A stretch of DNA of 64,000 nt from an uncultured Mitsuokella sp. (GCA_945873115.1 CAMCBT010000001.1:82327-146326); one strand, 5' to 3'; numbered from the stretch's first letter, positions 9,156 through 18,066 are shown. The notes: a model not told the origin generated them from the sequence alone. Made by a program: numbers and translations.

Positions 9156-10898
9156 ATGAGCGAACGCATTCTCGATCAGAGATACCAGCTCGACGAACGC
9201 ATTGGCAGCGGAGGCATGGCCGATGTGTATAAAGCGACAGACATTCTTCTGAACCGGCCTGTTGCCATCAAAATTCTTCATGACCAGTTCAAGCGTGATA
9301 CGGAGTTTATCAACAAATTCCAGCGTGAGGCCCGGGCAGCGGCGCGTCTTTCTCACCCGAACATTGTCAATATCTACGATGTGGGGGTATCTGAGGGAGA
9401 TCACTATATAGTGATGGAGTATGTTCCTGGGAAGACTCTCAAGGACAAAATCCGGCAGGATGGGCATCTCTCTGTAGACGAGGTTCTTCGGATTGCACGG
9501 GAAATTGCGGAAGCCCTGGCGCATGCCCATGCAAATGGACTTGTCCACTGCGATATCAAGCCTCATAATATTCTGATGATGGCAGATGGTCACATAAAGG
9601 TTGCGGACTTTGGTATTGCACGAGCTGTGACGGAATCTACCATGACCTATAGCGGGAATGTGGTGGGATCTGTCCACTATTTTTCGCCGGAGCAGGCGAA
9701 GGGAACCATGATTACGCCGAAATCTGATGTCTATTCCCTAGGCGTTGTCCTTTATGAAATGCTCACAGGACGCATCCCTTTTACGGGCGAAACGCCTGTA
9801 AGCATCGCACTGAAGCATTTGCAGGAGACACCGGTTCCCGTGCGGGAAATCAACCCAGCAATTCCTGCCAGTGTGGAGGACATCGTCACCGCTGCCATGC
9901 AGAAAAATCCAGAGCTTCGCCCTACAAGCGAGGAGCTTGTCCATAGGATTCAGCAGGCGGAGCGTATGCTTTTTAACGGAATGCCCGAGCAGGATCCCTA
10001 TGCCACACAGATTATGCCACGAGTTCAGGTGCCAGAGACTGTTGAAGATCCGATTAGCACTCTTCCGCAGGAGCAGGAAGAGCGAAAATCCATCTTCAGA
10101 TCCAAGGCGTTTGTCATAGGGCTTCTTGCCGTGCTAATGGTCGGATTCTTTGTCGGGACGTTTATGAGCTATGGAAAATTCTGGAGCACTGCGGAGGTGG
10201 TGGTCCCGGATGTGACGGGAAAATCCATGGTCTTGGCCCGGCAGATTCTTGAGGACAAGAAACTCCGAGTCGATGTGGCTGAAACCTATGACGCAAGTGT
10301 CCCCGCCGGTCAGGTCGTGTCCCAGGATCCTGTGGGCGGCTCCAAGGTAAAAGAGCAGAGGCTTGTTACCATTTATGTGAGCAAGGGCGGCGAGGAAGTC
10401 GATATGCCGGATCTTGTCGGCCTTTCCAAGGCAGATGCGGTTGCGAAAATAGAAAAGATGGGGCTGAAGGTCGGCACGATTTACGAAAAATATGCCAATC
10501 AGGAGCCGGGCACCGTTGTATCCCAGGATCCCAAGAAAGGATCAAAGCGCAAGCGTGGCGAATCGGTGGATATCACGGTCAGCAAGGGGAAGGAGACGAA
10601 AAAGGTGCATGTGCCGGACGTCGTCGGCAAATCCCTCCAAGAGGCAACAAGCAATCTGAAGACGAATGGGCTGACGGTCGGAACTGTCACAAAGCAGGCA
10701 AGCAGGGAGGCGCCTGGCACGGTACTGAGCCAGTCCCAGCAGGGAACTGATGTGGAGGAAGGCACGAGCATTTCCCTTGTTGTGGCAGAATCCCAGAAGG
10801 ATGAGGAAAAGACAAATACAAAGGGAACACAGAAGACTGGGGAGTCTGCGAGTGGAAATGTACCCTCCAAGAATGAGGAAACTGCCAAATCAAGGTAA
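9156..10898 (+). CDS. prkC: PASTA-domain Ser/Thr protein kinase
   Basis: Transmembrane Hanks-type kinase of 580 residues that senses muropeptides or lipid II and phosphorylates cell-wall and translation proteins. The kinase domain (about 10-270) has the Gly-rich loop GSGGMADVY, Lys39, an alpha-C Glu near 58 and DFG at 151-153. Its catalytic loop reads HCDIKPHN at 131-138, so the usual Arg before the catalytic Asp is Cys. One transmembrane helix lies near 315-333. Three extracellular PASTA repeats follow, beginning VVVPDVTGKS, VDMPDLVGLS and VHVPDVVGKS, and the tail is polar and disordered. ATG after GAGGAGG. The upstream phosphatase and downstream rsgA match Bacillus prpC-prkC-rsgA. Confidence 0.97.
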   Translation: MSERILDQRYQLDERIGSGGMADVYKATDILLNRPVAIKILHDQFKRDTEFINKFQREARAAARLSHPNIVNIYDVGVSEGDHYIVMEYVPGKTLKDKIRQDGHLSVDEVLRIAREIAEALAHAHANGLVHCDIKPHNILMMADGHIKVADFGIARAVTESTMTYSGNVVGSVHYFSPEQAKGTMITPKSDVYSLGVVLYEMLTGRIPFTGETPVSIALKHLQETPVPVREINPAIPASVEDIVTAAMQKNPELRPTSEELVHRIQQAERMLFNGMPEQDPYATQIMPRVQVPETVEDPISTLPQEQEERKSIFRSKAFVIGLLAVLMVGFFVGTFMSYGKFWSTAEVVVPDVTGKSMVLARQILEDKKLRVDVAETYDASVPAGQVVSQDPVGGSKVKEQRLVTIYVSKGGEEVDMPDLVGLSKADAVAKIEKMGLKVGTIYEKYANQEPGTVVSQDPKKGSKRKRGESVDITVSKGKETKKVHVPDVVGKSLQEATSNLKTNGLTVGTVTKQASREAPGTVLSQSQQGTDVEEGTSISLVVAESQKDEEKTNTKGTQKTGESASGNVPSKNEETAKSR

Positions 10899-10899
10899 T

Positions 10900-11817
10900 A
10901 TGGAGCAGAAATTGGTGAAGCAGGACGAATGCCAGATGGGCCGCGTCATAAAGGCCTATAACAGTTTTTTCTATGTTTCTACAGAACATGGCATTATCTC
11001 ATGCAAGCTGCGGGGGATGCTGAAGGCAAAAAAAAGAGAGGCAGCTGTTGTTCCTGGGGATTTCGTGAGGCTCTCTCTGCGGGAGGCGGGATGCGGTGTC
11101 ATCGAGGAGCGTCTATCCCGCAAAACAATCCTCAAACGACCCGCGGTGGCAAATATTATGCAGGTTGTCTTGACCTTTGCGGCTGCGGAGCCTGCCTTGA
11201 GCAGAATCCTGCTGGATAGGTTCCTGGTGCTTGCGGAATGGTCGGGCATACCACGGATAATCCTGTGTATCAACAAGCTTGATTTGCTGCCCGATTCCAA
11301 AGGATTTCTGGAGGACTATCAGGTTCTTGGCTATCCTTTATGCTATGTTTCTGCCAAGACTCCCGATACCTTGGAGAGTCTTCAGGCGGAGCTGGCGGAG
11401 GAAGTGACTGTTTTTGCAGGGCCTTCCGGTGTGGGGAAGTCCTCCTTGATGAATGCACTTCTGCCGTCGGCACAGCGTGCCACTGGCATGGTCAGTGAGA
11501 AAATCAAGAGGGGCCGTCATACGACCCGGGCGGCAGAGCTGATTCCCTATCAGAACGGCTTTTTGGTGGATACGCCGGGCTTTAGCTCGATTGCCTTCGA
11601 GGGAATCGAGCCTTCAGATCTTGCAGCCTGCTTCCCGGAGTTTCGGGAGTTTATCGGTGGGTGCCGGTTTTCCACCTGCACGCATACCCACGAGCCTTCC
11701 TGCAGGATAAAGGAGGCTGTGGAGCGAGGCATGATTTCGCGGGAACGGTATGATTCATATACGACAATTTTGCAGGAACTCCAGGAGACTTCTGCAAAAC
11801 GATGGAGAAAGGAATAA
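10900..11817 (+). CDS. rsgA: Ribosome small subunit-dependent GTPase RsgA
   Basis: Circularly permuted GTPase that helps mature the 30S subunit. In 305 residues it has an N-terminal OB fold, then GTPase motifs in permuted order: NKLD (G4), GPSGVGKSSLMN (G1) and DTPGFSS (G3). The C-terminal zinc site is formed by the Cys/His set in GGCRFSTCTHTHEPSC. Start ATG 10900 lies one base after the kinase stop region; ATG 10936 is an alternative. A longer in-frame extension upstream overlaps the kinase gene and is rejected. In Bacillus this protein is a PrkC substrate, which fits its position. Confidence 0.95.
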   Translation: MEQKLVKQDECQMGRVIKAYNSFFYVSTEHGIISCKLRGMLKAKKREAAVVPGDFVRLSLREAGCGVIEERLSRKTILKRPAVANIMQVVLTFAAAEPALSRILLDRFLVLAEWSGIPRIILCINKLDLLPDSKGFLEDYQVLGYPLCYVSAKTPDTLESLQAELAEEVTVFAGPSGVGKSSLMNALLPSAQRATGMVSEKIKRGRHTTRAAELIPYQNGFLVDTPGFSSIAFEGIEPSDLAACFPEFREFIGGCRFSTCTHTHEPSCRIKEAVERGMISRERYDSYTTILQELQETSAKRWRKE

Positions 11818-11819
11818 AG

Positions 11820-12464
11820 ATGATTAAAATAGCACCATCCATATTATCGGCCAATTTTTCCTGTCTTGGCGAAGAGATAAAGCGTGTGGCAGAGGCAGGC
11901 GCAGATCTTATCCATATCGATGTGATGGACGGCACCTTTGTGCCAAATATCACAATCGGCTCACCTGTCGTGAAGTGCATTCGTAATTGTACGAACCTCG
12001 ACTTCGATGTGCATCTGATGGTGGAGCACCCCGAAACGCATGTGGATGCCTTTGCAGAGGCGGGGGCAGACAGCATTACCTTTCATGCCGAGGTGGCAAG
12101 GCACAGCCATCGTATCCTGCAGCAAATCAAGGCCCATGGCATCAAGGCAGGCATCGCAGTGAACCCCGGGACGAGCCTTGCCATGATAGAGGAGCTCCTG
12201 CCGGATCTCGATATGGTGCTTGTCATGACAGTGAATCCGGGCTATGGCGGGCAACACTTCATCGAATCCCAGCTGGAAAAAATCCACATGCTCTATCACA
12301 CAATTGAGGACATGGGCTTTGACTGTGATATCGAGGTGGATGGCGGAATCAACGAGGAGACCTCCAAGCTCGTCATCGAGGCGGGGGCGAATATTCTTGT
12401 GGCAGGCTCCTACATCTACGGAGCCGAGTCCGCTGAGCAGGCTGTTGCCAGCCTGCGTGGCTGA
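11820..12464 (+). CDS. rpe: Ribulose-phosphate 3-epimerase
   Basis: Interconverts ribulose 5-phosphate and xylulose 5-phosphate in the pentose phosphate pathway. The 214-residue TIM barrel has signatures IHIDVMDGTFVPNITIG (first catalytic Asp and metal ligands), MTVNPGYGGQHF and VDGGI with the second Asp. The ATG at 11820 is preceded by AAAGGA at good spacing; the in-frame ATG at 11802 lies within rsgA. The order rsgA-rpe is conserved in Firmicutes. In Bacillus a thiamine pyrophosphokinase gene follows; here it is replaced by queC. Confidence 0.96.
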   Translation: MIKIAPSILSANFSCLGEEIKRVAEAGADLIHIDVMDGTFVPNITIGSPVVKCIRNCTNLDFDVHLMVEHPETHVDAFAEAGADSITFHAEVARHSHRILQQIKAHGIKAGIAVNPGTSLAMIEELLPDLDMVLVMTVNPGYGGQHFIESQLEKIHMLYHTIEDMGFDCDIEVDGGINEETSKLVIEAGANILVAGSYIYGAESAEQAVASLRG

Positions 12465-12480
12465 AAGAAAGGAGTTCAGG

Positions 12481-13161
12481 ATGGAGAAAGCAGTCGTCTT
12501 ATTATCTGGCGGGCTTGATAGCTGTACCTGTATGGCCGTTGCCCAGGATAGGGGCTATGAGCTTTATCCCATCAGCTTTAATTATCATCAGCGTCATTCC
12601 ATAGAGCTGGAGGGAGCGAAGAAAATCGCCGTCCACTATAAGGTCAAGAAGCATCTTATCATTGAGACGAACATGGAGCAGATTGGCGGCTCTGCCCTTA
12701 CGGACAGTCATATCGACGTTCCGGAAGGGGATGTGGAGCGTCAGGACGTGCCGGTGACCTATGTCCCAGCGCGCAATCTGATTTTCCTGTCCTACGCTCT
12801 TGGCTATGCAGAAGTAGTGGGAGCCAGCCATGTATTCATTGGCGTAAATTCTGTCGACTACTCAGGCTATCCGGATTGCCGCCCTGCCTTCATTGAAAAA
12901 TTCCAGGCAATCGCAGACTATGCGACGACGGCCACGGCTGTGGAGGGAAAATCCATTCAGATTGAAACGCCATTGCAGAAGCTCTCAAAAAAAGATATCG
13001 TCCTTCTCGCTGATAAGCTCAAAGCACCTCTTCAATATACCCACAGCTGCTATAAGGGTGGGGAAAAGGCCTGCGGTGTCTGCGATAGCTGCAAGCTTCG
13101 TCTTCAGGGCTTCGCGGAGGCAGGCGTGAAAGATCCCATCCCCTACGAGACGAGGTCGTAA
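12481..13161 (+). CDS. queC: 7-cyano-7-deazaguanine synthase QueC
   Basis: ATP-dependent conversion of 7-carboxy-7-deazaguanine to preQ0, the precursor of queuosine. The 226-residue protein has the PP-loop LLSGGLDSCT at the N-terminus and the C-terminal zinc site HSCYKGGEKACGVCDSC with four Cys. The ATG at 12481 has GAAAGGAGTT ideally placed. The frame stays open upstream into rpe, but that stretch shows no family similarity. It is followed after 1 nt by folE2, which supplies the first step of the same pathway; queD and queE lie about 20 kb away at 32.8 kb. Confidence 0.96.
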   Translation: MEKAVVLLSGGLDSCTCMAVAQDRGYELYPISFNYHQRHSIELEGAKKIAVHYKVKKHLIIETNMEQIGGSALTDSHIDVPEGDVERQDVPVTYVPARNLIFLSYALGYAEVVGASHVFIGVNSVDYSGYPDCRPAFIEKFQAIADYATTATAVEGKSIQIETPLQKLSKKDIVLLADKLKAPLQYTHSCYKGGEKACGVCDSCKLRLQGFAEAGVKDPIPYETRS

Positions 13162-13162
13162 A

Positions 13163-13951
13163 ATGCAAGATGTGCAGAACCGAATGGATTCCCGTGGCAT
13201 TTCCATCCAGCATGTCGGAGTCAACGACGTACACCTTCCCTTTCTGATAAAGACGAAGGAGGGTGGCTATCAGCAGGTTTTGGCAAATATCCGCTTCACA
13301 GTCTCGCTGCCGATGGAATACAAAGGGACTCATATGAGCCGCTTCCTGGAAATCCTCATGCCCTGGAGCCAGAAGCCCCTGGCTGAGCCGGAGATGGATG
13401 CGATGCTCACCGAAGCCTTGACGCGCCTTGAGGCAAAATCCGCCGAGGTCGAGCTGGCCTTCAAATACTTCGTGAAGAAAACAGCACCGGAGAGCGGACG
13501 AAAATCCCTCCTTGACCTGGATTGCACCTTCCGGGGGATTAAGGAAGCAGGAAAAACCATGGAGTTCGAGCTGGGGCTGACGGTTCCCTTTACCTCTCTG
13601 TGCCCCTGCAGCAAGGAGATTTCGCGCTATGGTGCCCATAATCAACGCTCTCTATGTAGTGTACGCGTTCGTTTTCAGCAGGGCTATCCCTGCCCTTATA
13701 TCGAAGACCTTGCGGCACGTATCGAGGCAGAGGGCTCTTCGCCCATCTATCCGCTTCTCAAGCGAGAGGATGAGCGTCACGTGACGGAAGCGGCCTATGA
13801 CAATCCGAAATTTGTCGAGGACATATTGCGCGATGTGGTTCTGCTCCTTCGTTCCATGAAAGGTATGGCGTATTTCTCCGTCGTATGCGAGAACTTTGAG
13901 TCCATCCACAATCACAATGCCTATGCGGCACATGAAGAGAGGATTTCCTGA
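13163..13951 (+). CDS. folE2: GTP cyclohydrolase FolE2
   Basis: Converts GTP to 7,8-dihydroneopterin triphosphate, shared by folate and queuosine synthesis. It belongs to the FolE2 (COG1469, type IB) family, not the classical zinc enzyme FolE. In 262 residues the diagnostic segment LCPCSKEISRYGAHNQRS holds the active-site Cys and His. ATG 13163 directly follows the queC stop, so the two are translationally coupled and the enzyme probably feeds preQ0 synthesis. The last codons are followed by a 24-nt spacer with AAGGAGG for the next gene. Confidence 0.95.
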   Translation: MQDVQNRMDSRGISIQHVGVNDVHLPFLIKTKEGGYQQVLANIRFTVSLPMEYKGTHMSRFLEILMPWSQKPLAEPEMDAMLTEALTRLEAKSAEVELAFKYFVKKTAPESGRKSLLDLDCTFRGIKEAGKTMEFELGLTVPFTSLCPCSKEISRYGAHNQRSLCSVRVRFQQGYPCPYIEDLAARIEAEGSSPIYPLLKREDERHVTEAAYDNPKFVEDILRDVVLLLRSMKGMAYFSVVCENFESIHNHNAYAAHEERIS

Positions 13952-13975
13952 GGGAAGATTGGCAAGGAGGTTGCG

Positions 13976-14965
13976 ATGAACAAGTTTTACAAGCGGTTCC
14001 TATTGCTCATATGCCTCGTCCTCCTTATCTCAGGAATCGTCGTGGGGACAACGGTAGATGTCCACACCCTTCAAAATCTCGATGCCTTTCAGCCCTGGTC
14101 CATTGGCTTGGCAATCCTTCTTTTGGCTCTGGGGCTGTTCTTCGATGGAAGCAGACTCATGCATCTCGTGCGGATTTCCCATGAAAACATTCGCTTCTGT
14201 CAGGCTGTGCAGGTCATCTTTGGCAACTACTTTCTTGCACTGTTGACACCTGGGGCAACAGGGGGGGCTGTGGCACAGCTCATGTTTCTGCGCCACGCCA
14301 ATGTACCCACCGGAAAGGCAGCCGTCCTTGTCATTGTGCGGACGCTTCTGTCGATATTTTTCCTTGTTCTCTGCATGCCCTTTATTTTCATGCACGATGC
14401 GGGCATTGTTCCGGGCATATCGAATGAATGGCTTATGGGAATTACCCTCGTGGCACTCGTCGTCATTCTCTTCCTGATTTTTTCTGCTCGGGGGGGCTAT
14501 CTGGATCGGATTTTCCTCTCCGTAGCAAAGCGTTTTGGAACGAAGAAGCGACGACAGGCCTTTGCACTTCTACGGGATACGAAAAGCGCAGTGGCTCTTC
14601 TTGCTGCTTCTCCCAAGGATATGTTCATTGTCTTTGTGGAGTCGGGGCTGAATCTTCTCTGCATCTATGCCATCGTGCCCTGCCTGCTCCTGGGGCTTGG
14701 CGTCGTCGATGCGGATTGGTATACCATTATGGGACGCATGATTTTTCTCAACATGCTGCTCTATTTTATGCCCACTCCCGGTGGCGCCGGCATTGCGGAG
14801 GGCGGTTTTGTCTACCTTTTCAGCGAGACCGTCCCCGCAGGAACGGTGGGGATTGTTGCCGTCAGCTGGCGGCTTATCGCGGAGTACATCCCCTTTCTGA
14901 TCGGGCTTTACTATACACTTAGCGTATTTGGCCGGGACTTTTTGAGCCGACAGCTGACAAAATAG
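13976..14965 (+). CDS. UPF0104/YbhN-type membrane protein (LPG-synthase TM domain)
   Basis: Integral membrane protein of 329 residues with about eight hydrophobic segments. It matches the flippase-like transmembrane domain found in MprF and in stand-alone UPF0104 (YbhN) proteins. The conserved PTPGGAGIAEGGF segment near residue 263 and the TPGATGGAVAQL segment near residue 92 are typical. There is no catalytic aminoacyltransferase domain, so it is not a full lysyl-phosphatidylglycerol synthase. Family members are thought to move lipid-linked substrates, but the substrate here is unknown. It lies between folE2 and cbiD with an AAGGAGG Shine-Dalgarno; no link to either pathway is evident. Confidence 0.85.
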   Translation: MNKFYKRFLLLICLVLLISGIVVGTTVDVHTLQNLDAFQPWSIGLAILLLALGLFFDGSRLMHLVRISHENIRFCQAVQVIFGNYFLALLTPGATGGAVAQLMFLRHANVPTGKAAVLVIVRTLLSIFFLVLCMPFIFMHDAGIVPGISNEWLMGITLVALVVILFLIFSARGGYLDRIFLSVAKRFGTKKRRQAFALLRDTKSAVALLAASPKDMFIVFVESGLNLLCIYAIVPCLLLGLGVVDADWYTIMGRMIFLNMLLYFMPTPGGAGIAEGGFVYLFSETVPAGTVGIVAVSWRLIAEYIPFLIGLYYTLSVFGRDFLSRQLTK

Positions 14966-14974
14966 GAGGAGGCT

Positions 14975-16114
14975 TTGCATACGGAAGCACTACGATACGG
15001 ATATACCACAGGGGCCTGTGCAGCGGCCGGGGTGAAGGCTGCTTTGCTCTTTCTGCAGGGAGAACTTGGGGACGAGGTGGAGCTCACAGCACTGGATGGT
15101 ACAGAGCTTCATATTCCCATCAAACATGTAACACGGGTGGGATATGATGGAGTTTGCGCTGAGGTCATTAAATTCTCCGGGGATGATCCCGATATCACAA
15201 ACGGGGTCTCCATATTTACCACAATCCGCAGGACACGGGGGAGGACCCTCCAGTTCCTGGCAGGACCTGGTGTAGGGATAGTAACGAAAAAAGGTCTTTC
15301 TGTCCCAGTCGGCGAACCCTCCATCAATCCGGGACCTAGAACGCTTATTGCAAATGTTTTCAGAGAGGTAACGGGGAGTGCTGAGGGCTGGGCGGTTGAG
15401 ATATCCATCCCAGAGGGGATGGCGCTTGCGAAGCAGACCCTAAATCCTGTGCTTGGGGTCGAGGGAGGCATATCCGTCATCGGCACGACAGGTGTGCTGC
15501 GTCCCATGAGCGAGGAGGGCTTCAAGAATTCTCTGGTGCCGCAGATTGATGTGGCAAAGGAAGCTGGGGTCAAGGTGCTTGCCCTTGTTCCGGGGAAGAT
15601 TGGAGAGCGCATCGCCCTGGGCTGGAATATCCCCCGCAACGCGATTGTGGAGACGAGCAATTTTATCGGTTTTATGCTGGAAAAGGCTGTGGAAAGGGAT
15701 TATCAAAAGATTCTTCTTTTGGGACATATCGGAAAGCTGGCGAAGGTGGCAGCCGGGGTCTTTTATACACATAACCGCATCGCTGATGCGCGTCTAGAAG
15801 CCATTGCCGCCTATGCAGCAGAGGCGGGGCTTTCATCCAGCCATGTCGCCTCGATTTTGTCCGCCACGACGACGGAGGATGCGCTATCCTTACTTGAGGC
15901 GGAGGGACTGAAAGAGAAGGTCTGCAATCGCTTGGCAGAGCGGGCTGGACTCCGAGCGGAGCGCTTTCTCTTTGGGAAAGCGCAGGTGGGAATCATCCTG
16001 GTGAGCATGACCGGAGAGGTACTGGGAATAAATGAAACAGCCAAGCGTCTAGGAGGTGAATTTTCTTGGAACATTCCGAAGGAGAAATCCATTCCATTAT
16101 CGTCGCAGGCATAG
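14975..16114 (+). CDS. cbiD: Cobalt-precorrin-5B C1-methyltransferase CbiD
   Basis: Methylates C1 of the corrin ring in the oxygen-independent cobamide pathway. The 379-residue protein begins with the family signature YTTGACAAAGVKAAL and contains GPRTLIANVFREV and LGHIGKLAKVAAGVF. The TTG start at 14975 follows AGGAGG with correct spacing. It opens the cobamide block and overlaps cbiE by 49 nt at its 3' end. The presence of CbiD with CbiG marks the anaerobic route. Confidence 0.96.
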   Translation: MHTEALRYGYTTGACAAAGVKAALLFLQGELGDEVELTALDGTELHIPIKHVTRVGYDGVCAEVIKFSGDDPDITNGVSIFTTIRRTRGRTLQFLAGPGVGIVTKKGLSVPVGEPSINPGPRTLIANVFREVTGSAEGWAVEISIPEGMALAKQTLNPVLGVEGGISVIGTTGVLRPMSEEGFKNSLVPQIDVAKEAGVKVLALVPGKIGERIALGWNIPRNAIVETSNFIGFMLEKAVERDYQKILLLGHIGKLAKVAAGVFYTHNRIADARLEAIAAYAAEAGLSSSHVASILSATTTEDALSLLEAEGLKEKVCNRLAERAGLRAERFLFGKAQVGIILVSMTGEVLGINETAKRLGGEFSWNIPKEKSIPLSSQA

Positions 16115-16725
16115 GGCCGGGGCATCCCGATTACATCCTCCCTGCAGCTCGGGAGGCCATCCATCAGGCACGGTTTCTGGTGGGCGGAAAAAGGGCTTTG
16201 GAAACCTTTGGGCAGCCCCACCAGGAAACCATGATGATTTCCCGGGATATTGCAGGGGTGCTTGATTTCATAGGAGAAAAACGGAAACAGGCGCAGGTTG
16301 CCGTCCTTGTCTCGGGAGACCCCGGCTATTACTCCCTCCTCGATGCCTTGCGCAGGCGGTTTCCTGCAAAGGAAATCCAGGTGATTCCTGGCATCAGCTC
16401 CCTGCAGATGGCCTTTGCGCGGATTGCACTGCCCTGGCATCATGCCAGGCTCTTAAGCTTTCACGGGCGTACCCCAGAGGAGGCCGCGCTACTATACGCA
16501 CCCGGAACGATTCTTGGCATGCTCACCGATGGGAAGCATACCTCTCATACCATTCCGAAGCTTCTCCTCACCAAGGGGTGGCCGAAGCGCACGCGGCTAA
16601 CGGTATTTTCACGGCTCTCCTATCCAGATGAAGATATATTTCAGACGACGCTTGAGAAGGCCTCCAACGCAAAAGAGGTCGGGCATGGCATCCTCATCGT
16701 GGAGGATGTGGCGGAGGAAACATAA
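16066..16725 (+). CDS. cbiE: Cobalt-precorrin-7 C5-methyltransferase CbiE
   Basis: Methylates C5 of the macrocycle. The 219-residue protein of the tetrapyrrole methylase fold shows the N-terminal GIGPGHPDYIL loop, SGDPGYYSLLDAL (SAM binding) and PGISSLQMAFARI. The TTG start at 16066 follows TAGGAGGTGA inside the end of cbiD; the two genes overlap by 49 nt. Here CbiE and the decarboxylating CbiT are separate proteins, unlike the fused CobL. Confidence 0.94.
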   Translation: MEHSEGEIHSIIVAGIGPGHPDYILPAAREAIHQARFLVGGKRALETFGQPHQETMMISRDIAGVLDFIGEKRKQAQVAVLVSGDPGYYSLLDALRRRFPAKEIQVIPGISSLQMAFARIALPWHHARLLSFHGRTPEEAALLYAPGTILGMLTDGKHTSHTIPKLLLTKGWPKRTRLTVFSRLSYPDEDIFQTTLEKASNAKEVGHGILIVEDVAEET

Positions 16726-17310
16726 ATGGATTTTTTAGGAATTGAGGACGAAGCTTTTCTGCGGGGCAAGGTTCCTATGACAAAGCAGGAGATCCGCATC
16801 CTGGCCCTCGCAAAGGCCCACATAACCCCGGACAGCATCGTTTACGATATCGGTGCTGGGACTGGCTCCTTTTCTATTGAGGCAGCACGTCTTGCACCTC
16901 AAGGCCAGGTGTATGCCCTGGAAAAAAATGCAGAGGCGGTCAGCCTCATCCAAGCCAATGCGGAAAAATTTCAGCTAGAGAACATTGTAATCCTTCATCG
17001 GGAAGCCCCAGAGGGATTGGAGGCTCTGCCCAATCCGGATGCGGTCCTCATAGGTGGAAGTGGCCGCCATATGGAAGAGATTCTTGATATTGTGACAGAG
17101 AAGCTTCCCGAGGGTGGCCATATTGTGGTGACTGCCATTACGGTGCAGTCTCTGATGCAGTGCATCTCCTATATGCGTGCCCACAAGGGAAATTATCAGT
17201 ACGATGCCATTCAGGTGCAGGTCAGCCGGCTCGAAAAGGTTGGATCCTATGACATGGCAAAGGCACTAAATCCCATCTTCATCGTCACCTGTGTGAAAGG
17301 AGCGTTCTAA
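16726..17310 (+). CDS. cbiT: Cobalt-precorrin-6B C15-methyltransferase (decarboxylating) CbiT
   Basis: Methylates C15 and removes the C12 acetate carboxyl group. The 194-residue Rossmann methyltransferase has the SAM motif YDIGAGTGSFSIEAA and the following acidic residue in ALEKNAEA. The start MDFLGIEDEAFLRG with VPMTKQEIR is typical of CbiT. ATG 16726 directly abuts the cbiE stop, so the E and T activities are made together. The next gene begins immediately after its stop. Confidence 0.95.
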   Translation: MDFLGIEDEAFLRGKVPMTKQEIRILALAKAHITPDSIVYDIGAGTGSFSIEAARLAPQGQVYALEKNAEAVSLIQANAEKFQLENIVILHREAPEGLEALPNPDAVLIGGSGRHMEEILDIVTEKLPEGGHIVVTAITVQSLMQCISYMRAHKGNYQYDAIQVQVSRLEKVGSYDMAKALNPIFIVTCVKGAF

Positions 17311-18066
17311 GTGGTTCATATCGTCGGTGCAGGCCCGGGCGACCCGGAGCTTATTACAGTAAAAGGCCTCAGGTATCTGAAGGAAGCAGATGTCGTAATC
17401 TATGCGGGCTCTCTGGTGAATCCCGCATTGCTGGATTCCTGCAAGGAAGGAGCTGAAATCCATAACTCTGCCCACATGACCCTCGATGAGGTTGTGGCGA
17501 CTATCGAGCAGGCGGAAGCCAAGGGCAGGATGACTGTGCGTCTTCATACAGGGGATCCAGCGATTTACGGCGCCATTCAGGAACAGATGGATGCCTTTTC
17601 GAAAAAAAATATTGAATATGATGTGACTCCAGGCGTCAGCTCCTTCCTTGCCACAGCCGCGGCCCTTCGTCAGGAGTATACACTCCCAGGCATTTCCCAG
17701 ACAGTCATCATCACACGAAATGAGGGACGAACTCCTGTGCCGGAGCGGGAAAAGCTTAAGGCGCTGGCTTCCCATCAGGCCACCATGTGCATATTTCTGT
17801 CCATTACGATGCTTGACAAGGTGGTAGAGGAGCTCATCGCCGGAGGATACGGAGCAGACACGCCCATTGCCATTGTGCAGAAGGCCTCCTGGCCGGAACA
17901 GAAAATTGTGCGGGGCACCCTTCAGACCATCTGCGAGGCCATCAAGGATAAAAACATTGATCGGACAGCCATGATTGTCGTCGGCCGCTGCCTAGGGGCA
18001 GACTATGAGCTTTCCAGACTCTATGCACCGGAATTTGCCCATATGTTCCGCAAGGCTTCCAAATGA
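17311..18066 (+). CDS. cbiF: Cobalt-precorrin-4 C11-methyltransferase CbiF/CobM
   Basis: Methylates C11 of cobalt-precorrin-4. The 251-residue tetrapyrrole methylase has GAGPGDPELITVKG at the N-terminus, YAGSLVNP, HTGDPAIYGAI (SAM loop) and TPGVSSFLATAAAL. GTG start with AAGGAG in the preceding codons of cbiT. The 3' end overlaps cbiG by 4 nt, and the CbiG lactone-opening enzyme acts directly after this step. Confidence 0.96.
   Translation: MVHIVGAGPGDPELITVKGLRYLKEADVVIYAGSLVNPALLDSCKEGAEIHNSAHMTLDEVVATIEQAEAKGRMTVRLHTGDPAIYGAIQEQMDAFSKKNIEYDVTPGVSSFLATAAALRQEYTLPGISQTVIITRNEGRTPVPEREKLKALASHQATMCIFLSITMLDKVVEELIAGGYGADTPIAIVQKASWPEQKIVRGTLQTICEAIKDKNIDRTAMIVVGRCLGADYELSRLYAPEFAHMFRKASK

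Noticed and set aside
10202..10780. Repeated sequence in the 3' part of the kinase gene, considered as a DNA repeat
   Set aside because: Explained by three diverged PASTA domains in the protein; not a nucleotide-level tandem repeat.
13952..14974. Search for a cobalamin riboswitch upstream of cbiD
   Set aside because: No B12-box-like sequence or long enough non-coding gap is present; the spacers are 24 and 9 nt and the rest is a membrane-protein gene.
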